The notes under the pieces: generated by a model
What the model was told of the DNA's origin: nothing
Databases searched by the model: none
Seen by the model: only the letters and a program-made list of their open reading frames with translations
Origin: Clostridia bacterium
GTDB lineage: Bacteria; Bacillota; Clostridia; Christensenellales; Borkfalkiaceae
Assembly: GCA_017466825.1 (NCBI GenBank)
Contig: JAFTTJ010000002.1
Span: 1-44,997, forward strand
DNA length: 44,997 nt
Reading direction: 5' to 3'
Shown: positions 8,986 through 15,729 of the stretch, one piece after another
How the letters are laid out: every line of letters starts with the position of its first letter
Numbering within the stretch: the first letter of the stretch is position 1
Position numbers and translations under genes: made by a program

Positions 8986-10491
8986 ATGGCAAAATTCATT
9001 AACGAACCTTCTCATACTTTTAACGAATACTTACTCATCCCCGGCTATTCTTCAGCGGAATGTATTCCTGCAAACGTAAGCTTAAAAACTCCGCTCGTAA
9101 AGTTTAAAAAGGGCGAAAAATCTGCGATTGAAATGAATATTCCTATGATTTCGGCTATAATGCAGTCCGTTTCGGGCGAAAGGCTTGCGGTTGCGCTTGC
9201 TACTGAAGGCGGTGTTTCGTTTATCTACGGTTCGCAGTCTATTGAAGACCAAGCGGCTATGGTTAAAAGAGCAAAGAGCCACAAAGCGGGCTTTGTAAGG
9301 AGCGATTCTAACGTTCGCCCCGACACCACTTTAGCCGAAGTCATTGCTTTAAAGGAAAAAACCGGTCACTCTACTATCGCCGTAACCGAAGACGGTACTG
9401 CCGACGGTAAACTCGTAGGCGTTGTAACTAGCCGTGATTATAGGGTTAGCCGTATGGCTCTCGATACCCCGGTAAAGGAATTTATGACGCCCTATAATAA
9501 ACTCGTTACCGCCCCCGAAGGCACGACCTTAAAGGAAGCAAACGATATCATTTGGGATCATAAATTAAACTCTCTTCCCATCGTTACCGCAGACCAAAAA
9601 CTTTGCTATTTTGTATTTAGAAAAGACTACGATTCGCACAAGCAAAACCCCAACGAACTTTTGGACTCGTCTAAGCGTTACGTCGTCGGCGCAGGTATCA
9701 ATACTAGAGATTACGCAGAGAGAGTTCCCGCTTTGATTGAAGCGGGCGTAGACGTAGTTTGTATCGACTCGTCCGAAGGTTTTTCGGAATGGCAAAAGCG
9801 CACTATCGAATGGATAAGACAAAATTACGGCGACACCGTAAAAGTCGGCGCAGGTAACGTCGTTGACGCCGCAGGCTTTAGATTTTTAGCCGACTGCGGA
9901 GCAGACTTTATCAAAGTTGGTATCGGTGGCGGTTCGATTTGTATCACTCGTGAAACGAAGGGTATAGGTCGTGGTCAAGCAACCGCGCTTATCGAAGTTT
10001 GCGCAGAGCGTGATAGATATTTTGAAGAAACGGGCGTGTATATTCCCGTCGGCTCGGACGGCGGTATCGTTCACGATCACCACATAACCCTTGCGCTTGC
10101 AATGGGCGCGGATTTCGTTATGCTCGGCAGATATTTCGCAAGATTTGACGAAAGCCCGACCAACAAGGTTTCTATCGGCGGAACTTATTATAAAGAATAT
10201 TGGGGCGAAGGCTCGGCAAGGGCAAGAAACTGGCAAAGATACGACCTTGGCGGAGATAAGAAATTGTCTTTTGAAGAAGGCGTTGATTCCTACGTTCCTT
10301 ACGCAGGCTCGCTTAAAGATAACGTTGCAATGACGCTTGCAAAAGTTCGTTCAACCATGTGCAACTGCGGAGCGCTCTCTATTCCCGAGCTTCAAGAAAA
10401 AGCCGTTCTCACTCTCGTTTCGGCAACTAGCATTGTTGAAGGCGGAGCGCACGACGTAATTCAAAAAGACAAAACGAATACTATAAAGTAA
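8986..10491 (+). CDS. guaB: IMP dehydrogenase (Tritrichomonas-like type)
   Basis: Oxidises IMP to XMP with NAD, the committed step to GMP. I place the start at 8986 (MAKFINEP), which has AAAGGAGAAAG just upstream; an in-frame ATG at 8950 lacks an RBS. The 501-residue chain has a TIM barrel split by a CBS pair (about 95-215). The catalytic cysteine is C319 in [10 protein letters not shown], and the flap carries NWQRYDLGG with R418-Y419. These positions coincide with the Cys319 and Arg418-Tyr419 reported for the T. foetus enzyme, and the flap reads [16 protein letters not shown] rather than the commoner bacterial YRGMGSLGAM. Function is secure; the subtype is an inference from motifs. Confidence 0.96.
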   Translation: MAKFINEPSHTFNEYLLIPGYSSAECIPANVSLKTPLVKFKKGEKSAIEMNIPMISAIMQSVSGERLAVALATEGGVSFIYGSQSIEDQAAMVKRAKSHKAGFVRSDSNVRPDTTLAEVIALKEKTGHSTIAVTEDGTADGKLVGVVTSRDYRVSRMALDTPVKEFMTPYNKLVTAPEGTTLKEANDIIWDHKLNSLPIVTADQKLCYFVFRKDYDSHKQNPNELLDSSKRYVVGAGINTRDYAERVPALIEAGVDVVCIDSSEGFSEWQKRTIEWIRQNYGDTVKVGAGNVVDAAGFRFLADCGADFIKVGIGGGSICITRETKGIGRGQATALIEVCAERDRYFEETGVYIPVGSDGGIVHDHHITLALAMGADFVMLGRYFARFDESPTNKVSIGGTYYKEYWGEGSARARNWQRYDLGGDKKLSFEEGVDSYVPYAGSLKDNVAMTLAKVRSTMCNCGALSIPELQEKAVLTLVSATSIVEGGAHDVIQKDKTNTIK

Positions 10492-10540
10492 GGCTATAAG
10501 TCGATTATTTAGATATTTTTTAATTCGGAGGACAATATAT

Positions 10541-11542
10541 ATGCAAACTAACAAACGTCCTGACGATATGCAAAGGATTACGAGCAAAGCGCTCGCCGAC
10601 GCATTTATCGCTGAACAAGTAGAAGAAATTAGAAAACAAGTAGGGGACAAAAAAGTCCTTCTTGCGCTCTCGGGCGGGGTAGACTCTTCCGTCGTTGCGG
10701 CGCTACTTATCAAAGCCATTGGCAAACAACTCATAAGCGTACACGTAAACCACGGACTTATGCGTAAGGGCGAATCGGAAAACGTTATTGAAGTTTTCCG
10801 CAATCAACTCGACGCAAATCTCGTTTACGTAGACGCAACCGATAGGTTTTTAAATCTTTTGGCAGGCGTTTCCGATCCGGAAAGCAAGCGTAAAATTATC
10901 GGTAAAGAATTTATCGAAGTTTTTGCTGACGAAGCCCGCAAACTCGAAGGTGTACAATTCCTTGCGCAAGGCACGATTTATCCTGATATTTTAGAAAGTA
11001 TTAAGCAAGCCGAAGGCAAAAAGGCGGTTAAGTCCCACCACAACGTTGGCGGTCTTCCTGAAGACCTTCAATTTGAACTCGTAGAGCCTTTAAAACTTCT
11101 TTTTAAAGACGAAGTAAGAGTAGTTGGCGAAGCGCTCGGTCTTCCCCACGCTATGGTTTACCGTCAACCCTTCCCAGGCCCCGGTCTTGGCGTAAGATGT
11201 TTAGGCGCTATCACTCGTGATAGACTTCACGCTTTAAGAGAAGCCGACGCAATACTTCGCGACGAATTCGACAAATGCGGTCTTGCCCAAAAAGTATGGC
11301 AATATTTCGTCGTTATTCCCGATATAAAGAGCGTTGGCGTAAAGGACGACAGCCGTTATGAAGGTTGGCCTGCAATTCTTCGCGCCGTAAACACTAAAGA
11401 CGCTATGAGCGCTACTATTGAAGAAATTCCTTACGCAGTTCTTCACAAAATCACAAGCCGTATCGTTACCGAAGTCGAAGGCATAAACAGAGTTCTCTAT
11501 GATATAACGCCAAAGCCTACGGGGACTATTGAATGGGAATAA
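10541..11542 (+). CDS. guaA: GMP synthase ATP-pyrophosphatase subunit (stand-alone)
   Basis: Amidates XMP to GMP. The 333-residue protein has only the PP-loop ATPase (SGGVDSS at 44-50) and the C-terminal dimerisation domain (RQPFPGPGLGVRCLGAITRDRL, closing with KPTGTIEWE). The N-terminal class I glutaminase domain of ordinary bacterial GuaA (about 510 residues) is absent, and the gene upstream is guaB, so it was not split by a frameshift here. The start has a strong RBS (CGGAGGAC). This resembles the two-subunit arrangement best known in archaea (GuaAb). The partner glutaminase must be encoded elsewhere, or free ammonia is used. A hairpin element begins 3 nt after the stop. Confidence 0.93.
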   Translation: MQTNKRPDDMQRITSKALADAFIAEQVEEIRKQVGDKKVLLALSGGVDSSVVAALLIKAIGKQLISVHVNHGLMRKGESENVIEVFRNQLDANLVYVDATDRFLNLLAGVSDPESKRKIIGKEFIEVFADEARKLEGVQFLAQGTIYPDILESIKQAEGKKAVKSHHNVGGLPEDLQFELVEPLKLLFKDEVRVVGEALGLPHAMVYRQPFPGPGLGVRCLGAITRDRLHALREADAILRDEFDKCGLAQKVWQYFVVIPDIKSVGVKDDSRYEGWPAILRAVNTKDAMSATIEEIPYAVLHKITSRIVTEVEGINRVLYDITPKPTGTIEWE

Positions 11543-11544
11543 TT

Positions 11545-11671
11545 TTTAAAGGAGTATAAACTGCGCAATACTGCGTTACTGTTTTATAGCCAAGACTTCG
11601 GTGACCACAAAGGTCTACCAAACCCTTGTCAATAAAACGAGCCTTGTCTTGCTTGTTTCTACTCCTTTAAA
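11545..11671 (+). repeat. Hairpin element copy C
   Basis: The left outer arm TTTAAAGGAGTATAAAC (11545-11561) pairs with GTTTCTACTCCTTTAAA (11655-11671) except for one mismatch that other copies also show. Next come the conserved block ACTGCGTTACTG, an inner arm TTTTAT...AAG...GGTGACC (tip at 11600-11619), and the right block CGAGCCTTG. It begins three bases after the guaA stop. The outer stem sequence differs from other copies but stays complementary. Confidence 0.85.
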
Positions 11672-11847
11672 TACTTTAAAGTTGTACAAACTACGCAATA
11701 CTGCGTTTCTACCACTTTAAAACAAATTTTAAAAGCCCCTTTGTGTAAAAGGGGGGCACTTTTAAGTGGCTATGGAGATTGCAAATTCTTGCCGTGCCTT
11801 ATATGCTTCGTAAAAGAGCGTTATTGCAACGACTTAATAAAAAATTT
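11672..11847. repeat. Repeat fragments between guaA and membrane-protein cluster
   Basis: No gene. Two solo left-end fragments of the hairpin family are visible (ACGCAATACTGCGTTTCTA at about 11694-11712, and TTATATGCTTCG...GCGTTATTG at about 11801-11828). Between them is a hairpin GCCCCTTT-gtgt-AAAAGGGGGGC (11735-11757) enclosed by CCACTTTAAAA/TTTTAAGTGG. The CCCCTTTGTGTAAA motif recurs at 36920. Confidence 0.6.
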
Positions 11848-11892
11848 AGGGCGACGAAAAGTGGGTTTACTTGGCGTTGCCCTTATTTTTTA
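11848..11892 (+). terminator. Terminator after guaA region
   Basis: AGGGCGACG pairs with CGTTGCCCT (one G-T wobble) and is followed by TATTTTTT. It sits just upstream of a new promoter, so it probably ends the guaB-guaA transcript. Confidence 0.6.
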
Positions 11893-11899
11893 AAATCTA

Positions 11900-11928
11900 T
11901 TGCAAAGCATAAGTATAAATGATATAAT
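11900..11928 (+). promoter_or_regulatory. Promoter of the 11994-13567 cluster
   Basis: TTGCAA (11900-11905), 17-nt spacer, TATAAT (11923-11928), about 65 nt upstream of the first ATG. Confidence 0.75.
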
Positions 11929-11993
11929 AGCGTTATCTAATAAGCGGTAAAGATTAGAGTTGCGCTTATTAAATAAAATAGGGGGGATATATT

Positions 11994-12431
11994 ATGGGAT
12001 TATATATAATTTCACTTGTTTTTTTAATCGGGCTAATTATTTTATTGATAAATTATTTTCACGCTAAAAACAAAAATAAAAAAGAACCGGGCTCTTATTC
12101 TGAAAAAGGTATGAGAGCAAGGTTTATCGGTATAATAGTGCTTGCGGTTTTGACCGTTCTTCCGTTAACACCTATTTTTGGGGCGCTATTCCTTTTTTCA
12201 GGCGTTTTGATGTATATAATACCTTTCGTTTGCTTTATCGGTCTAATTATTATGCTGATAAGTTATTTTCACGCAAAAAAGAAAAACAAGGAAGAACCCG
12301 ACACTTATTCAAAAGAAAGTATGAGAATAAGGTTAATTATCATAATAATTCTTGCAATATTTATTGTGCTTCCTATAATAGGTCTTTTCGGATTTATACT
12401 ACTTATGAATTTAGGTATTTTTGGGATGTAA
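11994..12431 (+). CDS. Four-helix membrane protein with internal duplication
   Basis: Unrecognised 145-residue integral membrane protein. Two halves repeat the same plan: a helix ending LIILLINYFHAK or LIIMLISYFHAK, a basic/acidic loop KNKKEP.SYSEKGMRAR or KNKEEPDTYSKESMRIR, and a second helix IIVLAVLTVLPL or IIILAIFIVLPI. This gives four predicted membrane segments and implies an in-gene duplication. The RBS is GGGGGGAT. It is followed after 5 nt by a 47-residue membrane ORF and then a PstS-like protein, so the three may form one membrane-associated unit. No function can be assigned. Confidence 0.75.
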   Translation: MGLYIISLVFLIGLIILLINYFHAKNKNKKEPGSYSEKGMRARFIGIIVLAVLTVLPLTPIFGALFLFSGVLMYIIPFVCFIGLIIMLISYFHAKKKNKEEPDTYSKESMRIRLIIIIILAIFIVLPIIGLFGFILLMNLGIFGM

Positions 12432-12436
12432 AATAT

Positions 12437-12580
12437 ATGAAAAATCGTACTTTTGAAATTATACTTTTTACTATCGTAGGTATTTGCGTTGCTCTGACTA
12501 TTGCGCACTTTATCTATGCAATTTACGCGTATAACCATTGCTCGATTATTTATTTTATAGCAAAGGAATGGTGGTCGTAA
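12437..12580 (+). CDS. Small single-pass membrane protein (47 aa)
   Basis: Starts at ATG 12437 (MKNRTFEIIL) and ends in TAA immediately before the ATG of the next gene. Residues 7-32 form one hydrophobic helix, and the C-terminus ends EWWS. There is no strong RBS; it may be translated by coupling to the gene 5 nt upstream. Its tight packing between two genes of the same strand argues that it is real. Function unknown; it could anchor or regulate the downstream binding protein. Confidence 0.55.
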   Translation: MKNRTFEIILFTIVGICVALTIAHFIYAIYAYNHCSIIYFIAKEWWS

Positions 12581-13567
12581 ATGAAACTCACAAAGCAAAT
12601 TATTACGATTTTGATAGTCGTAGCAGTATTTGCATTGATAAATTTAGGAATGTATTTTTTGCTCACGCATAGGCTAGCGAATAACTTTAGCGGAGCAACG
12701 CAAGCGCAGATGATAGACGTAAAAAGTTATCTTCCGCACGAAGAAGACTCTGACTTGCCTAAGATAGAAACGTCTTTTAAATTAACGGAAAACCTTCCCG
12801 TACTAGACGGTGCTGCTGCCTTAGTTCCCGTATACGCCGCAGTTATCGACAACGTTTATCCTAAAGGTTGCGTAAAATACGACGGCGGAACTTTTTCCGA
12901 CGACAACTATTACGGCGAAAATTTTGCCGAAGATAGCGTTATGCAATATAAAAATACCGTGCGTGGATATAAAGCGATAGTTGACGGTGTTACGGATATT
13001 TTGTTTTGCGCAGGCCCGTCGCAAGAGCAAAAGCAATACGCTATTGACAAAGGCGTTGAACTTATTTACGTACCTATAGGTTTAGAAGCTTTCGTGTTTT
13101 TTGTAAACGAGAAAAACCCCGTCGACGATTTAACGGTAGAGCAAGTAAAAAAAATATACGCTTGCGAGTATACTAATTGGGCGGAAGTAGGCGGTAGTAA
13201 TCGCGTTATAAACCCGATAACGAGATTAAAAGGTAGTGGAAGTCAAACTATGTTTGAAGCCTTTATGGGCGACAATAAAATCGGAGTAAAGCATCCGTTA
13301 GCAATAATTGGCGGTTCAATCGGGTTTTCATTTAGGTTTTATATGGATGGAATCGTTGAAAACGACGCCGTAAAAACCCTAGCTTTAAACGGCGTTTATC
13401 CAAGCGCGGAAAATATCCGAAATCGTTCTTATCCAATAGTTACACAATTTTACGCTATATATCGCGCGGATAATGATAACAGTAATATTCCCGTTCTTAT
13501 CGACTGGCTTTTGTCTACAGAAGGACAAAATTTAATTGAGTCTACGGGATACGTCAAAATCAATTAA
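12581..13567 (+). CDS. PstS-like substrate-binding protein, membrane-anchored
   Basis: 328 residues with an N-terminal hydrophobic segment (about 6-29) lacking a lipobox cysteine, so probably anchored or secreted. The body matches the phosphate-type periplasmic binding fold: DGAAALVPVYAA near residue 68 resembles the DGSTAL.P loop of PstS, followed by ILFCAGPS, PIGLEAFVFFVN, and KKIYACEYTNWAEVGG with RLKGSGSQTMFEAFMG. These are typical of the PBP-like family that includes PstS. No ABC transporter permease or ATPase lies nearby. The partners are small membrane proteins, so it may be a sensor or a protein that works with a distant transporter. The ligand is not certain. Confidence 0.8.
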   Translation: MKLTKQIITILIVVAVFALINLGMYFLLTHRLANNFSGATQAQMIDVKSYLPHEEDSDLPKIETSFKLTENLPVLDGAAALVPVYAAVIDNVYPKGCVKYDGGTFSDDNYYGENFAEDSVMQYKNTVRGYKAIVDGVTDILFCAGPSQEQKQYAIDKGVELIYVPIGLEAFVFFVNEKNPVDDLTVEQVKKIYACEYTNWAEVGGSNRVINPITRLKGSGSQTMFEAFMGDNKIGVKHPLAIIGGSIGFSFRFYMDGIVENDAVKTLALNGVYPSAENIRNRSYPIVTQFYAIYRADNDNSNIPVLIDWLLSTEGQNLIESTGYVKIN

Positions 13568-13690
13568 AAGATTATATACTTCGCAGTACTGGTCTTTTTA
13601 CGGTTTTTTGCAATTCCGATTACCAGCAAGGTAATTCCCTTGCTAAAATCTCGTGAAAATTCCGTCTTGCTTGCATCTAATCCGTTTAAA
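13565..13690 (+). repeat. Hairpin element copy D (diverged)
   Basis: The left outer arm AAAAGATTATATAC pairs with GCATCTAATCCGTTT on the right. The left block CTTCGCAGTACTG, the tip ATTACC-agcaa-GGTAAT and the right block TCTTGCTTGCATCTAA are recognisable. This copy has drifted most from the family consensus, notably replacing GACC/GGTC by TACC/GGTA, yet keeps pairing. It overlaps the stop codon of the PstS-like gene. Confidence 0.75.
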
Positions 13691-13734
13691 TTTAATCAGT
13701 CATACGCTGTGACAGAGCCATAAAAATTAAAATT

Positions 13735-13778
13735 AGGGCGGAGCGAATAATAAAAAATTCGCGTCGCCCTAAAAGTTT
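13735..13778 (+). terminator. Terminator after PstS-like gene
   Basis: AGGGCG-ga-GCGAAT (from 13735) pairs with ATTCGC-gt-CGCCCT (to 13770), followed by AAAAGTTTT. It is downstream of hairpin element D. Confidence 0.7.
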
Positions 13779-13786
13779 TAAAGTGG

Positions 13787-13815
13787 TTGAAAAGAATAGA
13801 AAATAGTGGTATAAT
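13787..13815 (+). promoter_or_regulatory. Promoter of glycosidase gene
   Basis: TTGAAA (13787-13792), 17-nt spacer, TATAAT (13810-13815), 42 nt before the ATG. Confidence 0.75.
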
Positions 13816-13857
13816 AACATATTATACGTAAAAAGGTCGAATTTAGGGAAAGATAAG

Positions 13858-15111
13858 ATGCAAGACGTTTTAAAATATGCCAAAATTATTAAAAATTATT
13901 CAAAAAACTCCTATTTGAAACTGATGCGCCAACCTTTAGGTGAGTTAAAGCATCCGTACATAGTGCCGGGAATAGGGTACGGTGATCAACTTTGGGACTG
14001 GGATTCTTGGCTTACGAGCGTTGCTATTAGCCAAATAATTTTAGATAACGATGGCGTAGGTAATGAAAAATTTCTGGAGTGTGAAAAAGGGTGCGTTTTA
14101 AATTTTTTAGATAGCATTGATGAAAATGGTAAAATGCCCATTGTAATCGACGGTATGGGTGAGCCGTTTTACGTTGCGGGCACGAAAAATGCGCACAAGC
14201 CCTGTATTGCTCAACATATTGCCTTTATCGCAAAAAAATCTAACGCAGACCTTACTTGGGTTAAGGATAAAATTGATAAACTTGAAAGTTATATAGGATG
14301 GTACGAAAAAACTAGTAAGCATACGCCAACGGGACTTTACTATTTTCTTGACGATTTTGCAATTGGCGTAGATAACGATCCGTCTATCTTTTATCGGCCA
14401 AACGGCACAACCGCATCAATTTATTTAAATGCGTTAATGTATAAAGAGTTGCTTGCAATGGCGCGCGTAATGGAACTTTTGAACGATAGAGAAAAGGTTG
14501 CGTATTATTCGGGCTTGGCAAGCGACTTAAAAACCGCCGTAAATACCCATCTTTATGATGAAAAATGCGGTAATTATTTTAGCGCGGATTTAAACTTAGT
14601 TCCCGTAGACGAAAATAGAGTTTTGCATAGTGGAAAACCTAGGCATTGGGATTGCCTTATTATGAGAATTGATAGTTGGGCAGGATTTACCGCTCTTTGG
14701 GCAGGTATTGCACCGACGGACAGGGCAAAGCGAGTAATACGAGAAAATATGCTCGACGCAAACACGTTTTTAAGCGATTACGGTGTTCGCTCTTTATCCC
14801 GACTTGAAAAAACTTATGCAAATTGGAAATCTGCAAATCCATCGTGTTGGCTTGGTCCTATTTGGGGAATTGTCAACTATATGTGCTTTAAGGGCATGCT
14901 CAATTACGGATATATTGCCGAGGCAAAAGCCCTGGCTACAACCATAATAAAACTCTTTGGCGAAGATATTTTAAATTGTGGTGAAATGCACGAGTATTAT
15001 CACGGCGACACGGGCGAAGGGATTAGTGGAAAGGGGTTTCAGTCTTGGAATTTGCTTGTAAACAATATGATTGCGTGGGTTGAAGGAAACTGCGCCATAG
15101 AAGAGTTTTAA
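13858..15111 (+). CDS. GH63/trehalase-like glycoside hydrolase
   Basis: A 417-residue (alpha/alpha)6-barrel glycosidase of the clan that includes GH63 and GH37. The signature GDQLWDWDSWLTS (42-54) matches the trehalase/GH63 W-D-W-D motif. Other barrel motifs are PSIFYRPNGTTASIYLNAL, CLIMRIDSWAGFTALWAG, NPSCWLGPIWGIVNYM and the C-terminal GEMHEYYHGDTGEG. No signal peptide is visible, so it is probably intracellular, acting on imported oligosaccharide. It has its own promoter and ends 61 nt before a toxin-antitoxin pair. The exact substrate (trehalose, glucosylglycerate, kojibiose-type) cannot be set from sequence alone. Confidence 0.85.
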   Translation: MQDVLKYAKIIKNYSKNSYLKLMRQPLGELKHPYIVPGIGYGDQLWDWDSWLTSVAISQIILDNDGVGNEKFLECEKGCVLNFLDSIDENGKMPIVIDGMGEPFYVAGTKNAHKPCIAQHIAFIAKKSNADLTWVKDKIDKLESYIGWYEKTSKHTPTGLYYFLDDFAIGVDNDPSIFYRPNGTTASIYLNALMYKELLAMARVMELLNDREKVAYYSGLASDLKTAVNTHLYDEKCGNYFSADLNLVPVDENRVLHSGKPRHWDCLIMRIDSWAGFTALWAGIAPTDRAKRVIRENMLDANTFLSDYGVRSLSRLEKTYANWKSANPSCWLGPIWGIVNYMCFKGMLNYGYIAEAKALATTIIKLFGEDILNCGEMHEYYHGDTGEGISGKGFQSWNLLVNNMIAWVEGNCAIEEF

Positions 15112-15172
15112 AGACTAATTTTTGGGCTTAAAGTTAGCCTATAAGTCGATTAATGCTTAAAAGGAGTAAAGT

Positions 15173-15301
15173 ATGGATAATAAAATTGAAAAATCTAACG
15201 AGCAAAAAGAAATCGATAAAGTTAAAGATTGCAAAATTGACGAAGTTGCAAAGTCTATTTTAAAAAAGTATAAAAAGGCATTTTTGGAGTTGGCAAAATG
15301 A
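15173..15301 (+). CDS. Short Doc antitoxin, no DNA-binding domain
   Basis: A 42-residue ORF with a good RBS (AAAGGAG) and a stop overlapping the doc start (ATGA). It is highly charged. Its C-terminal segment ILKKYKKAFLELAK (29-42) resembles the C-terminal toxin-neutralising helix of Phd-type antitoxins, which fills the Doc active-site groove. The N-terminal YefM/Phd DNA-binding fold (about 50 residues) is missing, so it probably cannot repress its own promoter alone. Position and overlap with doc are the best support; the homology claim is from motif recall. Confidence 0.72.
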   Translation: MDNKIEKSNEQKEIDKVKDCKIDEVAKSILKKYKKAFLELAK

Positions 15302-15672
15302 TAAAACTCGATAAAGAAAAAACCCTTTACCTACACGAACTTATGGCGACGGAAACGGGCGGCGATGTAGGCGTTAGAGATTACGCTTTGCTAGATAGCG
15401 CGCTTAATTCCGCCTTTCAAACTTTTGGCGGACAGGAACTTTATCCTACTTTACAGGAAAAAGGCGCGAGAATAGGTTTTTCATTGATTGCAAACCACGC
15501 TTTTGTTGACGGAAATAAAAGAATAGGTTTATTTGTGATGCTTGTTTTTCTAGAAATAAACGGTTTAAAAATCACCGCGACCGACGAAGATATAATAGAC
15601 GTAGGTCTATCGGTTGCCGACGGAAAAACCGATTACGAAACCCTTGTAAAATGGGTTTACAAGCATACTTAA
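15298..15672 (+). CDS. doc: Doc-family toxin (Fic fold)
   Basis: A 124-residue Fic/Doc protein with the active-site motif HAFVDGNKRIG (H67, D71, N73, R75) and the Doc-type N-terminus LYLHELMATETGG...RDYALLDSAL. In phage P1, Doc phosphorylates and inactivates EF-Tu; a similar role here is inferred. The residue after the D is G (DGNKR), as in AMPylating Fic proteins, whereas P1 Doc has DANKR, so the activity is not certain. It overlaps the antitoxin by four bases, and a bidirectional terminator follows at 15691. Confidence 0.9.
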   Translation: MIKLDKEKTLYLHELMATETGGDVGVRDYALLDSALNSAFQTFGGQELYPTLQEKGARIGFSLIANHAFVDGNKRIGLFVMLVFLEINGLKITATDEDIIDVGLSVADGKTDYETLVKWVYKHT

Positions 15673-15690
15673 AACTAATTATTTTTAAAT

Positions 15691-15726
15691 AAAATGCCTT
15701 GATAATCGACTTATCAAGGCATTTTT
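15691..15726. terminator. Bidirectional terminator, doc / ferritin-like gene
   Basis: A perfect 15-bp stem runs from 15691 to 15705 and 15711 to 15725 around the loop TCGAC, with A- and T-runs at both ends. It serves convergent genes. The inner stem and loop contain the reverse complement of ATAAGTCGATTAT, a motif that recurs in this window. Confidence 0.85.
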
Positions 15727-15729
15727 GCG

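Noticed and set aside
1-11671. Hairpin elements as integron attC sites
   Set aside because: They follow gene ends and fold as imperfect palindromes, but the attC core motifs (GTTRRRY/RYYYAAC) are not at the ends, the genes are housekeeping, and no integrase is visible.
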